The notes under the pieces: model-generated | Database searches by the model: none | What the model saw: the letters and a program-made list of their open reading frames with translations, nothing else | Told to the model about the DNA's origin: nothing | NCBI RefSeq assembly: GCF_035994185.1 | Contig: NZ_CP108538.1 | Location: forward strand, 7,815,501 to 7,879,500 | DNA: 64,000 nucleotides | Direction: 5' to 3' | DNA from: Streptomyces sp. NBC_01217 | GTDB lineage: Bacteria; Actinomycetota; Actinomycetes; Streptomycetales; Streptomycetaceae | Part shown: positions 1 to 8,233 of the stretch, piece by piece | Numbering within the stretch: position 1 is the first letter of the stretch | Layout: the number at the start of each line of letters is the position of its first letter | Made by a program: the position numbers and the translations under genes

Positions 1-2
1 GC

Positions 3-548
3 AGGGACCGCGACGCCGAACTCGGGATGTTCCACCTGGGCAGCGTCCTGGCCCAGAACGGACTGCCCCTGGACAGACTGTGCGCCAAGGTCGTGGAGCA
101 ACTGCTCCCCGTGCCCCAGCCCGACGACGTCGCCCTGCTGCTCGCCCGCACCCATGAGCTCAGCGCCGACCACGTCGTCTCGTGGGACGTGCCCTCCGAC
201 CCGGCGGCCGTCGCGGGCGCCCGGGCCCGGACGGCCCGCGTGCTGAGGACCTGGGGCCTGGAGGAACTGGAGATGACGACCGAACTGATCGTCAGCGAAC
301 TGGTCACCAACGCCCTGCGCTACGCCACCGGCCCGATCCGGCTGCGGCTGCTGCGTCAGTCCGTCCTGATCTGCGAGGTCTCCGACACCAGTAACACCTC
401 CCCCCGCCTGCGTCACGCCAGAACCACGGACGAGGGCGGCCGCGGCCTCTTCCTCGTAGCCCAGCTGACCCGCCGCTGGGGCACCCGGTACACACCCGAG
501 GGCAAGATCATCTGGACGGAGCAGGAACTACCCTCGACGGAGGGATGA
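3..548 (+). CDS. SpoIIE-type regulator, C-terminal part (cut by window edge)
   Basis: The frame is open from the first bases of the window, so this is the 3' end of a longer gene. The visible 181 residues end a SpoIIE-like phosphatase domain (the PDDVALLLAR strand) and then carry a complete HATPase_c domain of the anti-sigma/RsbW type: N-box ELIVSELVTNALRYA and the G-box stretch TDEGGRGLFLVAQL. Such proteins control anti-anti-sigma or sigma partners by dephosphorylation and serine-kinase activity in the cytoplasm. The ATPase tail closely resembles the C-terminus of the gene at 28490-31042, so the two are paralogues. The upstream sensor domains are outside the window and cannot be judged. Confidence 0.85.
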   Translation, partial: RDRDAELGMFHLGSVLAQNGLPLDRLCAKVVEQLLPVPQPDDVALLLARTHELSADHVVSWDVPSDPAAVAGARARTARVLRTWGLEELEMTTELIVSELVTNALRYATGPIRLRLLRQSVLICEVSDTSNTSPRLRHARTTDEGGRGLFLVAQLTRRWGTRYTPEGKIIWTEQELPSTEG

Positions 549-569
549 GGGGCACCGGACGTTCTGCAC

Positions 570-597
570 GGCACCGGCTCTACGGCACCGGCTCTAC
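570..597. repeat. Tandem direct repeat, 2 x 14 bp
   Basis: The 14-mer GGCACCGGCTCTAC occurs twice in immediate succession and is followed by a third partial copy (GGCACC). It lies between the stop of the SpoIIE-type gene and the stop of lplA, which converge here. No perfect terminator hairpin is visible in this short gap. Confidence 0.7.
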
Positions 598-1649
598 GGC
601 ACCCGAGCGGTCCATTCCGTGGTGCCGAACTTCGTACGTACGAGCTCCTCGGCCCTGGCCATCTCCTCGTCCGTCACCTTGCCCTGAGTCAGGCCGTGCC
701 GGTTGCGGAAGGACTCGATCATCCGCTCGATGACGGCCTCGCGCGCCAGCCCCGTCTGGCGGCGCAGCGGGTCGACACGCTTCTTCGCGCTCCTGGTGCC
801 CTTGTCGGAGAGCTTCTCCCTGCCGATCCGGAGCACCTCCAGCATCTTGTCGGCGTCGATGTCGTACGCCATGGTCACGTGGTGCAGAACGGCACCCACC
901 CCGCCGACCACACGCTTCTGGGCCGCGCCCGCGATCTTCCCGGCTTCCGTGGCGATGTCGTTGAGCGGCTGGTACCAGGCCTTGATGCCCATGTCGCCGA
1001 GAGCTTCGAGGACCCAGTCGTCGAGGTAGGCGTAGCTGTCGGCGAACGAGAGGCCGGAGACGAGGGCGTCCGGAACGGAGAGCGAGTACGTGATGGTGTT
1101 GCCGGGCTCGACGAACATGGCCCCGCCGCCGGACACGCGGCGGACGACCGTGATGCCGTGGCGTTCGGCGCCGGCCGGGTCGACCTCGTTGCGCAGGGAC
1201 TGGAAGCTGCCGATGATCACGGCGGGCGAGGCCCACTCCCAGACCCGCAGCGTCGGCGGACGGCGGCCCGCGGCGACCTCGGCGGTGATGACCTCGTCCA
1301 GGGCCATGTGGAGGGCGGGGGACTGCGGGGCTTCGTGGATGAGCTGCCAGTCGTAGTCGCTCCACTCGGTGGCGTGCGCGAGGGCCCGGCGCACGGCTAC
1401 GGCGACGCCCTCCGCGGTCAGTCCGAGCATGACGGTCGACTCCGGCAGCCCGGCCGTGATCCGGGCCGCCAGGCCTGCGGCGTCCGTTGAGGACGGGGCA
1501 CCCTCCAGGGCCCTGTCGATCGCGAGGATTGCCTCGTCGGGCTCCAGGAAGAAGTCCCCGGCGACGCGCACGTTGCGTAGTACGCCTTCCTCGACGTCCA
1601 GGTCTACGACGACAAGCTTGCCGCCGGGCACCTTGTACTCGCCATGCAC
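594..1649 (-). CDS. lplA: Lipoate-protein ligase A family protein
   Basis: The enzyme attaches lipoate to lipoyl domains of 2-oxoacid dehydrogenases or GcvH through lipoyl-AMP. The 351-residue protein has a small accessory domain first (about 1-95) and then the BPL/LplA/LipB catalytic domain (about 105-330). The lipoate-binding [10 protein letters not shown] and the loop [17 protein letters not shown] with the expected catalytic Lys are both present. I chose the GTG at 1649 because it has GGAAGGGAA a few bases upstream and begins the usual N-terminus [11 protein letters not shown]. The frame stays open upstream into IS630 debris, so a longer in-frame product from 2411 is formally possible but would be an artefact of the truncated insertion. 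The native promoter region has evidently been lost. Confidence 0.9.
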   Translation of the reverse strand: MHGEYKVPGGKLVVVDLDVEEGVLRNVRVAGDFFLEPDEAILAIDRALEGAPSSTDAAGLAARITAGLPESTVMLGLTAEGVAVAVRRALAHATEWSDYDWQLIHEAPQSPALHMALDEVITAEVAAGRRPPTLRVWEWASPAVIIGSFQSLRNEVDPAGAERHGITVVRRVSGGGAMFVEPGNTITYSLSVPDALVSGLSFADSYAYLDDWVLEALGDMGIKAWYQPLNDIATEAGKIAGAAQKRVVGGVGAVLHHVTMAYDIDADKMLEVLRIGREKLSDKGTRSAKKRVDPLRRQTGLAREAVIERMIESFRNRHGLTQGKVTDEEMARAEELVRTKFGTTEWTARVP

Positions 1650-1772
1650 GGCTTCGTTCCCTTCCAGTGCGCGGCGTGGATCCTGAGCCTGTTGCTCCGA
1701 CGTGGGATGGACGCGCACATACCTCGCATCGCACTTTAATGCGCGCTCGTACCGAGCGGCTACGCAGCCTGT

Positions 1773-1790
1773 ATGCCGCTGGAGCGGCAT
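1773..1790. repeat. Perfect 18-bp palindrome
   Basis: ATGCCGCTGGAGCGGCAT has two 8-bp arms separated by GG. It lies between the lplA start and the truncated IS630 transposase, in sequence with no clear coding homology. It could be an operator or the core of an element end; nothing else supports a role. Confidence 0.5.
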
Positions 1791-1839
1791 CGGAGGCACG
1801 ACCGCCGAGCCTGTCGTACGCCTGCGGGACAAACAGATC

Positions 1840-2740
1840 CCGGCGAATGCTTCTTCTGGTTCGAATGCCTCGTACAGTGAGGCGATGCCGTGGGTGTTGA
1901 GGTTGTCCATCACCAGCACCACGGCCTCGGCGTCGGGGTAGTCCACGCTCAGCAGCTGCTTGACCTGGCCGGCCCAGTCGATCCGGGTCCGCTGGGACAG
2001 TGCCTGAACTCGACGCCGCCCGCGTAGGGGTTCGGTCCACACGAAGATTGAGCACGTGCCGCAGCGGATGTACTCGCTGTCCTGGCAGGCATCGCGACCA
2101 GGGCGGGCCGGGAGCGGGTCGCGGGCATGGTCGAGGAGCTGGTAGGGCTTCTCGTCCATGCACACCACCGGACGTCCCGGGTCATAGGGCCGGGCATAGA
2201 CGGCCAGCACGTCTTCCATCCGCGCCGCGAACTCCGCGTTCGCTCGCGGTGGGATGGTCCAGCACTTCTTCAGATGAGGACGCAGTTGCGTTTTTTTAAG
2301 ATCCGCCCGATGGTGGAGTGGTCCAGGTCGGGGATGTCCTCGACCAGCGCGACGTGCTTCTCCAGCAGCCGCAGCGACCATCGGGCATAGCCCTGGGGTG
2401 GCTGTGAGCACGCCATCGCGATCAGCCGGGCTTCGACCTCACCGGTCACCGGCGAGGGCACCGGCGGGAGGGCGCGCTTCTTCCGAGCAATCGTGGCGTG
2501 AACATCACCACCGGTCTCGGCGAAACGCTTGGCGACCAGCCGCAACGTCTCACCGGAGACGCCGAGTCGGACCGCGATCGCCTCCTTGGTGTCCACCTCA
2601 CCCACCGAGCTGTCCAGCGCAAGCAGCACCCGCGCACGCATGATCATCGAGGCCCCACGAACACCTGTCGTGGTCACCCGGACCAGCTCTTCACGATCCT
2701 GCGCGGTCAACCTGACCGGCCGCTTCTTCTGCGAACCCAT
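1840..2740 (-). pseudogene. IS630-family transposase, 3' truncated, with -1 frameshift site
   Basis: The first frame (ATG at 2740, MGSQKKRPVRLTAQ) encodes the helix-turn-helix half and ends at 2270. The second frame continues with a DDE half showing [21 protein letters not shown] and [10 protein letters not shown]. The frames overlap by one base in the -1 direction at the heptamer A AAA AAA (complement of T7 at 2291-2297), the standard arrangement for programmed -1 frameshifting in this family. Homology stops after PEEA near 1840, so the last catalytic Glu segment and one element end are missing. The element is therefore dead and abuts lplA. A longer start at 2848 is in frame but precedes the normal family N-terminus. 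Confidence 0.85.
2291..2297 (-). other. Slippery heptamer A_AAA_AAA of the IS630 transposase
   Basis: On the minus strand the zero frame reads TTA AAA AAA CGC and the productive frame continues one base back as AAA AAA ACG. Seven As in this phase form a canonical X XXY YYZ -1 site. The zero frame stops ten codons later, giving the short helix-turn-helix protein when no slippage occurs. Confidence 0.75.
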
Positions 2741-2751
2741 GACAACAGTCC

Positions 2752-2783
2752 TGTCTGGCAAAGGGGAAGGAATCTGCCAGACA
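2752..2783. repeat. Inverted repeat upstream of the IS630 transposase
   Basis: TGTCTGGCA (2752-2760) and TGCCAGACA (2775-2783) are perfect 9-bp complements around a 14-base spacer, just upstream of the transposase start at 2740. This could be a transposase binding site, part of the element terminal repeat or a translational hairpin. No second copy is seen at the truncated end. Confidence 0.55.
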
Positions 2784-3129
2784 CCAACCTCCCAGTCAGG
2801 TGCACCATAACTAAGCGGCGACACGCTACTAGGGAGGGTTTTGGACATGGTTTCTTTTGGCGGTAGTGCGGGGGATAGCTGCGAGGATGCCTCGCATGGA
2901 CCTACCTGCCAACACTGTGCTTGTCTTCGATCAGAGCGAAGACCTTTGTGTCTTCGCGTCCTTCGTGCACGCAGAGGACTGGCGATGGCAGCGCGGTGGC
3001 TGTAACCGCTTCGGATGGCTGGAAAGGCCCTGTAACTCCTGGCGAGGACTGGCCGGGTTGACAGAGCAGATTTGAGCGGCAGGGTAGCCCGCTACTGGAG
3101 ACTCCGTCAGGTCGGCCAGTGGCCCCTCG

Positions 3130-3357
3130 ACCCCGTGCAGACAGTTGACGGAGCAGCTGGAGGCGGCCGGCCAGGACACGAGGGTTTCGATCGAGGTCCC
3201 GCCGGGCGGCCGGGCGAAGCTGAGCGTGGGCAAGCTCGGCGCGCTGGACGAGCCGAACTCGCCGGCTTGGTTGCGGGGCGGGTGGAGAAGGTACTTCCGA
3301 AGATCGACCCGCCGGAGCTGTCGTTCGATGTGCACGGCTGGACCGGGTTCCTGGACG
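3130..3357 (+). pseudogene. Tn3-family transposase remnant (internal fragment, frameshifted)
   Basis: One frame reads VEVPPGG-like charged sequence into KLSVGKLGALDEP. A second frame then continues with GRVEKVLPKIDPPELSFDV and HGWTGFLDV. Together these resemble the Tn3 TnpA stretch in which 'L..LDEP..L..LR' is followed by 'LLPRVDLPELLLEV.AWTGF'. The frame changes near 3270, both ends are missing, and the fragment runs directly into the stop region of the response regulator. The preceding sequence 2857-3130 has open frames but nothing recognisable. Assignment rests on motif resemblance only. Confidence 0.5.
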
Positions 3358-4020
3358 TCAGGAGTTGCGCGGAGTCACCAGGCCGGATTCGTAGGCGAGT
3401 ACCACGAGTTGGGCGCGATCGCGGGCGTGGAGTTTGGTCATGGCCCGGTTGATGTGGGTCTTCGCCGTCACTGGACTGATCACCATGCGGCCGGCGATCT
3501 GGTCGTTGGACAGACCCTGCGCGACCAAGGTGACGGCCTCGCGTTCGCGGCCGGTCAGCTCGTCCAGCCCGGTGTCGGCGACGGCGGGGAGCGGCTGGGT
3601 GACGTACTGGTTGATCAGCTTGCGGGTGATGGACGGCGCGAGCAGCGCGTCACCGCGGGCAGCGACACGCACAGCGTGCACGAAGTCGTCCGGCACGATG
3701 TCCTTGACGAGGAAACCGGCGGCGCCGGCGCGCAGCGCGTCCAGGACGTACTCGTCCATGCCGTAGTTGGTAAGGATGACGACGTGCACCGGGGCCAGGG
3801 CCGGGTCCGCGGCGATGCGCCGGGTGGCCTCGATGCCGTCGACGACCGGCATCTGGATGTCGATCAGCACGACATCGGGCAGGTGCTGTTTGGTCAGCGC
3901 CAGGCCCTGTTCGCCGTCGGCTGCCTCGGCCACCACCTCGATGTCGTCTTCGAGATCGAGGAGTGCACGGAATCCGCTGCGGATGAGCGGCTGGTCGTCG
4001 ACGAGCAGGACACGGATCAT
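3358..4020 (-). CDS. NarL/LuxR-family two-component response regulator
   Basis: This 220-residue cytoplasmic transcription factor has an N-terminal receiver with the acidic pair D8-D9, phosphoacceptor Asp54 (VVLIDIQMP) and conserved Lys in GFLVKD. The C-terminal LuxR helix-turn-helix is LTGREREAVTLVAQGLSNDQ and onward. It starts inside the stop of the upstream histidine kinase (ATG at 4020, 4-nt overlap), so the two are translationally coupled and certainly partners. Its stop borders a Tn3-type remnant, so anything originally downstream has been lost. Confidence 0.93.
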   Translation of the reverse strand: MIRVLLVDDQPLIRSGFRALLDLEDDIEVVAEAADGEQGLALTKQHLPDVVLIDIQMPVVDGIEATRRIAADPALAPVHVVILTNYGMDEYVLDALRAGAAGFLVKDIVPDDFVHAVRVAARGDALLAPSITRKLINQYVTQPLPAVADTGLDELTGREREAVTLVAQGLSNDQIAGRMVISPVTAKTHINRAMTKLHARDRAQLVVLAYESGLVTPRNS

Positions 4021-5144
4021 GACGCTCGCTCCACGGGGAGTTCGGCCTGGACGGTGAAGCCGCGCTCGCTGCGCGGCTGCGCGCGCAGCCGGCCGCCGAG
4101 GGCGGTGACGCGTTCGCGCATGCCGAGCAGCCCCAGACCGGGCTTCGGCACTGCGGTCGGCGTGGCCTTGCCGTCGTCATCGACCTGGATGGCCAGTGAG
4201 TCGGCCCGGTAGACGATGCGCACCGACGCCGTTGCGGCACCGGCATGCCGGGCGATGTTGGTCAGCGACTCCTGAACGATCCGGTAAGCAGTCCGGCCCA
4301 CCGCGGCCGGCACATCGGTCCGCTGCCCCTCGATCGTCAGCGTCGCCTCCAGGCCCGCCCTGCTTGCCTGTTCCACCAGTTCCGGGATGTGGTCGAGGCC
4401 GCGGGGCGGGGTGGTGTCGTCATCGCGCAGCGCCTCCAGGGTGGCGCGCAGCTCCCGGGTCGCCTCACGTCCGGCCTCCTGGATCGCGAGCAGGGTCTCG
4501 GGTACCTGTTCACCCCTCCTGCGGGCCACGTGGACGGCGACTTCCGACTGGACCTTGATGATCGAGATCTGGTGGGTGAGCGAATCATGCAGCTCCCGCG
4601 CGATGTGCAGCCGCTCCTCATCCGCACGGCGCCGCGCGGTCTCCTCCCGGGTGCGCTCGGCCTCGTCCGCCCGCTGCTCGGCCTGCCGCAGCGCCTCCCC
4701 GGCGGCGAACGCGGCGATCAACCAGGCAATCTCCAGGACATGTCGGGCCTGCGCCAACGCCTCACCCGCAGGCCCATCGTGGAAGACCAGGGCAGTGAGG
4801 AGAAGAACGACCAGCATCGTGACGGAAGCCGTCACGGTGACGGCCCGGTGCCCGGCCCGCACCGCGCCGTACACCGCGACCAGGTACGAGACGGCGAGCA
4901 CGTCGAAACCCGCCGCCTGATACCCCACCGCACACAGCCCGGTGACGGCCAGGACGGTCAGCGGAGCGCGGCTACGCGCGGCCAGCGCGAGGCCACCGGC
5001 CGCCAGCAGCGCGTAGCCGAGCATGTCGGGGCCCGTGCCGGGAGGCTCCCCGGACAGCCCGGTGCCCAGCAGCAGGGCCGCCACACCGAGGGCGATCGCC
5101 CAGTCTCTGACACCGGCCGGAACGCCGAACCGACCTTTGTCCAT
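4017..5144 (-). CDS. Sensor histidine kinase, HisKA_3 (NarL-type partner)
   Basis: The 375-residue membrane kinase has about four to five hydrophobic segments in residues 14-160 with almost no extracytoplasmic domain, then a coiled-coil rich in E/R, the HisKA_3 H-box (ARELHDSLTHQISIIK, His is the phosphosite), the N-box YRIVQESLTNIARHA and the G-box GLGLLGMRERV. Intramembrane or cell-envelope sensing is typical of this architecture, but the ligand cannot be told. It is followed with a 4-nt overlap by its response regulator. The upstream region contains two palindromes that may be regulator sites. Confidence 0.92.
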   Translation of the reverse strand: MDKGRFGVPAGVRDWAIALGVAALLLGTGLSGEPPGTGPDMLGYALLAAGGLALAARSRAPLTVLAVTGLCAVGYQAAGFDVLAVSYLVAVYGAVRAGHRAVTVTASVTMLVVLLLTALVFHDGPAGEALAQARHVLEIAWLIAAFAAGEALRQAEQRADEAERTREETARRRADEERLHIARELHDSLTHQISIIKVQSEVAVHVARRRGEQVPETLLAIQEAGREATRELRATLEALRDDDTTPPRGLDHIPELVEQASRAGLEATLTIEGQRTDVPAAVGRTAYRIVQESLTNIARHAGAATASVRIVYRADSLAIQVDDDGKATPTAVPKPGLGLLGMRERVTALGGRLRAQPRSERGFTVQAELPVERAS

Positions 5145-5180
5145 GCGCGCACCTTAACCGGGTGCCGCTGCGGGCACGTC

Positions 5181-5198
5181 CCGCTCGTGGACGAGCGG
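5181..5198. promoter_or_regulatory. Palindrome upstream of the two-component operon
   Basis: CCGCTCGTGGACGAGCGG is a perfect inverted repeat with 8-bp arms and a GG centre, 37 bp upstream of the kinase start and in the divergent gap with the DUF6223 gene. A second repeat, TGCCGCA/TGCGGCA, lies at 5233-5261. Both are candidate operators, for example for autoregulation; no experimental consensus is known to me. Confidence 0.4.
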
Positions 5199-5375
5199 TC
5201 GGCTACCGCGCCCGCAGTATCCGGGCGGCTCCTGCCGCATCCGCAGCAGGCGTCTGCGGCATCAGCGGCAGCGCAAAGTGCCTGCGCCTGAAGGACGACC
5301 GGCACTGCGGTCGGCAGACATGCTCAAGTCACAGCGAAACCCTGGGACTGCCCAGCGAAAAGAATGGAGAGAGGC

Positions 5376-5735
5376 ATGAACGCATCAGACGTTGTGATGG
5401 CGGCTGCCGAGGGCGGAGTCATCGGCGACGGGCGGACCGGTGCCAACCTGGCCCTCGCGGTAGGGGCGGTCGGCGTGGCCATCGGCTGGCTGACGCTGGC
5501 CCGCATCGCCGGCCGTATCCGCACCGGCAGCGCGCGCACCGGCGCCATCTCGGCCATGACGGTGGGGCTGGCCGGCACGGTCCTCGCGGTGCTGCACCTG
5601 GCCACCTCCAGCGGCGGTCCCGGCACCGGCAACGGGCTCGTCGGAGCCGTCGCGGCCATCCCGTTGGGAGCGATCGCCATCGTCCTCGGTTGCCGGGCGC
5701 TGATCCGTTCCCGCCGCACCGTGCCTGCCGGCTGA
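5376..5735 (+). CDS. DUF6223 family small membrane protein
   Basis: The protein has 119 residues from ATG 5376, chosen because GGAGAGAGGC sits directly upstream; an in-frame ATG at 5364 would place that Shine-Dalgarno inside the gene. It has three hydrophobic segments (LALAVGAVGVAIGWLTLAR, AISAMTVGLAGTVLAVLHLA and VGAVAAIPLGAIAIVLGC) separated by short loops, and ends in a basic tail. This matches the actinobacterial DUF6223 pattern of unknown function. It is divergent from the histidine kinase, so regulation by that system is possible but unproven. Confidence 0.7.
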   Translation: MNASDVVMAAAEGGVIGDGRTGANLALAVGAVGVAIGWLTLARIAGRIRTGSARTGAISAMTVGLAGTVLAVLHLATSSGGPGTGNGLVGAVAAIPLGAIAIVLGCRALIRSRRTVPAG

Positions 5736-5766
5736 CCGCAGCGAATCCGTGCGCGGCCGGACACGG

Positions 5767-5992
5767 TCAGCCGCGGGCTGCGAGACCGCGCGTGATGCCG
5801 TAGGCAACGGCACCGAGGGCCAGTACCGCGGCCTTGGAGATCACCGAGGAGATGGGCAGGGCGAAGGCCAGGATCAGGCAGCCGACCAGGCCGAGGACGG
5901 GAATGACCCGTGCGGGGCGGCCTTCTTCCGGGGGCAGGGTCCAGGCGGAGGCGTCGGCGATCGCGTAGTACGTCAGGACGCCGAAGGAGGAG
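5767..5992 (-). pseudogene. APC-family amino acid permease, C-terminal remnant
   Basis: The minus strand encodes about 73 residues without a start codon: FGVLTYYAIADASAWTL, then RVIPVLGLVGCLILAFALPI, then SKAAVLALGAVAYGITRGL and a TGA at 5769-5767. This is the usual end of Streptomyces APC superfamily permeases, with the last two transmembrane helices. Upstream the frame loses all resemblance at about 5992 and turns into promoter-proximal sequence of the DUF6153 gene. The remainder of the permease is gone, so I treat it as a relic. Confidence 0.7.
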
Positions 5993-6081
5993 GAACGGCC
6001 ACAGCCACCGACAGAGTCCGATCGGCCCCCAGGACATGGGCCCTTGCCCCTCGGTTATGGTCGGCGGCGGAGGTAGGCGCG

Positions 6082-6558
6082 ATGATGTATCAGTACACAC
6101 GAGTAGTGGGCGTGGCAGCGCGCCTTCTGTTTGTCGTGGTGCTGGCACTCGGCGTGTTCGTCATGCACACCGTCGGTCACCCCGCCGAGGGATCCGGCGC
6201 GGGGACGTCCTCCTCCATGCACACGGTCGGCATGGGCGAAAGATCCGTGCACGGACGCCAGGTGGATGCCGTCACGGATACGGGCCCGCTCCATGACCTG
6301 CCGGCCACGAACCCGTATGCCGGCCCGGCGCGGACCAGTGCCGCCGTATCGTCGAATGAGCCCGGTACGGACATGGACATGGCCTCGCTGTGTCTGGCGG
6401 TCCTCGGCACGTGGGCTCTGGCCGCACTGCTGCGCGCAGTCTTCATGGGCCGGCGCGACTGGTTCGCCAAGCTTGTCACCGGAGTTCTCGCAGCCGTAAG
6501 TCCGAACTCTCCGCCCGGGGCGCCCGATCTCGCGCAACTGTCGATTCTGCGGATCTAG
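6082..6558 (+). CDS. DUF6153 family membrane protein
   Basis: The 158-residue protein starts at ATG 6082 behind GGCGGAGGTAGG. It has one hydrophobic N-terminal segment (LLFVVVLALGVFVMHTVGH), a long polar stretch rich in Met and His (MHTVGMGERSVHG and TDMDMASLCLAVLG), a second hydrophobic segment, and a C-terminal tail with PDLAQLSILRI. This layout is that of DUF6153. The Met/His content suggests metal proximity, but that is inference. It lies 93 bp before the F510_1955-type lipoprotein on the same strand and may be co-transcribed. Confidence 0.75.
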   Translation: MMYQYTRVVGVAARLLFVVVLALGVFVMHTVGHPAEGSGAGTSSSMHTVGMGERSVHGRQVDAVTDTGPLHDLPATNPYAGPARTSAAVSSNEPGTDMDMASLCLAVLGTWALAALLRAVFMGRRDWFAKLVTGVLAAVSPNSPPGAPDLAQLSILRI

Positions 6559-6651
6559 GCCGGTCCTCCTGCGCAGGGTGCGCCCTCCCGGGCTGCCCGC
6601 CAGACGCCTGCCCATCTGCTCGTTCAGAATCGATCGTACGAGGTACACGAC

Positions 6652-7551
6652 ATGACCGCCTTCAAGCGTGCCGTCAACCGGCCGCTGCGCCGCCGGGTGG
6701 CGGTGGGAGCCATTGCCAGCAGCGCGCTGCTGCTCGCCGCCTGCGGCGACAACAGTGCAGACTCCTCCGCCGCCACGCCAGAGACGCCCTCCGCCCCGAT
6801 CAGGCATGTGCACGGGCTCGGCATCGACCCAGCCGATCAGCAGCTGTACGTTGCCGCCCATGACGGGATCTTCACCACGGGCAAGGGCGGCGAAGCCGTG
6901 CGGGTCGGCAGGAGCAAGGACGATTTCATCGGCTTCACCGTGGTCAAGGCCAAGACGTTCCTGGCCAGCGGACAACCCGCCCTCGGTACCGGCCCCAGCG
7001 ACCGTGGGCTGATCGAGAGCACCGATTCGGGGAAGACCTGGAAGGCCCGCTCGCTGGCCGGCGAGGCCGACTTCCACGCCCTCAACTACGTTCACAACAC
7101 CATTTACGGCTACGACAGCACCAATGCCCTGCTGCGCGTCAGCAAGGACGGAGCCGCCTGGGACGACCGGGCCCACCTCCAGGCACTGGACATCGCCGTC
7201 AGCCCCGACGACCCGGACACCATGCTGGCCACCACCGCCGACGGCATCGCGAGGAGCACCGACGGCGGAAGAACCTTCGCCGCAGGCCGGCAGCCGGCGA
7301 TGGCCTTCCTCTCGTGGCCAAAGCCCGGCACGTTGTACGGAATCGACGACTCGGGCGGGCTCAACCGGAGCACCGACGGTGGCGCCACCTGGCAGAAGGC
7401 GGGCACGGTGCCCGGCGGACAGGCCCAGGCGCTCACGGCGGTAGACGCCGAGCACATCCTGGCCGCCACCCAGAACGGCGTGTACGAGTCGCGGAACGGC
7501 GGCAAGACCTTCACCAAGCGGTTCACGGTCGCCGCCGGCGACAGCCACTGA
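6652..7551 (+). CDS. F510_1955 family glycosylhydrolase-like lipoprotein
   Basis: The 299-residue secreted lipoprotein has a basic N-terminus, a hydrophobic stretch and a lipobox LLAAC (Cys at about 33), so it is probably anchored on the outer face of the membrane. The rest is a beta-propeller-like repeat with BNR/Asp-box motifs (STDSGKTWKA, STDGGRTFAA, STDGGATWQK, SRNGGKTFTK). The sialidase name is structural only; catalytic residues are not evident. In actinobacteria this family often sits near DUF6153 and copper-related membrane genes, which matches the local set. The gene ends just before a perfect bidirectional terminator. Confidence 0.8.
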   Translation: MTAFKRAVNRPLRRRVAVGAIASSALLLAACGDNSADSSAATPETPSAPIRHVHGLGIDPADQQLYVAAHDGIFTTGKGGEAVRVGRSKDDFIGFTVVKAKTFLASGQPALGTGPSDRGLIESTDSGKTWKARSLAGEADFHALNYVHNTIYGYDSTNALLRVSKDGAAWDDRAHLQALDIAVSPDDPDTMLATTADGIARSTDGGRTFAAGRQPAMAFLSWPKPGTLYGIDDSGGLNRSTDGGATWQKAGTVPGGQAQALTAVDAEHILAATQNGVYESRNGGKTFTKRFTVAAGDSH

Positions 7552-8233
7552 TCCACACAAGCGGAAGACTCGGCCAGGGCAACGACATTGCCCTGGCCGA
7601 GTCGGGCGTTCCACCCTCTGGACACCAAAACATCAGGGCGCGATTGCATTCCCCGGGCCCCGGAGCCGGGGCCGGCCCCGGGGCCCGGGTGGGCGCGGCT
7701 GCGTCCGTGGCCTGTGACGAGGTGCGCTGCTCGTACTGCCTGCGCTGCCCGTAACGGGTCCGGCCCTGCGGCTTGTACACCGACAGGGCCGTCGCGACGA
7801 GGAGCACCAGCACAGCAGCACCGGACTGGATCACGAGCTGGGTCCTCAAGCCGTCGAGTCCACCACTGGACCAGTCCGCTCCCGCCGCTATACCGGCGAT
7901 GTAACTGACCGGCTGCATGTGGACCAAAAGGACGATGGTGGACAGGGTCGTGATCACGAGTTTCACCACGACCCAGTAGTAGCGGACCAGGCCCCAGGCA
8001 GTACCCAGGGACGAGACAACCCCGGTCAGCAGCGAAGCGAAGCACAGCGGGACGATGACGAACCAGCCGGTCAGGTCCATCGCGATATACGCGGACCGTG
8101 CCGTCTGGGCCTCCTGGCTTGTCAGGCCCGCGACGGCGAGCGCAAGGAAGACGGCGACCGCACCGAGCCAGCCCACCGAGGCCGTGATGTGCGCGGTGAG
8201 CGCGACCTTGCGCGGGCGCGGCGTCATGGCCAT
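7523..8233 (-). CDS. Four-helix integral membrane protein, DUF2269-like
   Basis: From ATG 8233 the frame gives 236 residues with four hydrophobic helices: ITASVGWLGAVAVFLALAVA, LTGWFVIVPLCFASLLTGVV, YYWVVVKLVITTLSTIVLLV and LVIQSGAAVLVLLVATALSV. The family is known only as small predicted membrane proteins. After RYGQRRQYEQR the frame runs on through a Pro/Gly/Ala tail, across the strong terminator hairpin and 29 bp into the opposing lipoprotein gene. I suspect a lost native stop, and that only about 160-180 residues are original. The start overlaps the stop of the preceding small ORF (TGATG). Confidence 0.65.
   Translation of the reverse strand: MAMTPRPRKVALTAHITASVGWLGAVAVFLALAVAGLTSQEAQTARSAYIAMDLTGWFVIVPLCFASLLTGVVSSLGTAWGLVRYYWVVVKLVITTLSTIVLLVHMQPVSYIAGIAAGADWSSGGLDGLRTQLVIQSGAAVLVLLVATALSVYKPQGRTRYGQRRQYEQRTSSQATDAAAPTRAPGPAPAPGPGECNRALMFWCPEGGTPDSARAMSLPWPSLPLVWISGCRRRRP
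7567..7603. terminator. Strong hairpin with perfect 16-bp stem
   Basis: GACTCGGCCAGGGCAA (7567-7582) pairs perfectly with TTGCCCTGGCCGAGTC (7588-7603) around the loop CGACA. It sits 16 bp after the lipoprotein stop and at the 3' end of the opposing membrane gene, so it can terminate both transcripts. Confidence 0.85.

Noticed and set aside
594..2411. A single 605-residue transposase-lipoate ligase fusion protein
   Set aside because: The transposase part lacks its own start, stops being homologous near 1840, and lplA has a proper GTG with ribosome binding site at 1649. I annotate the two parts separately.
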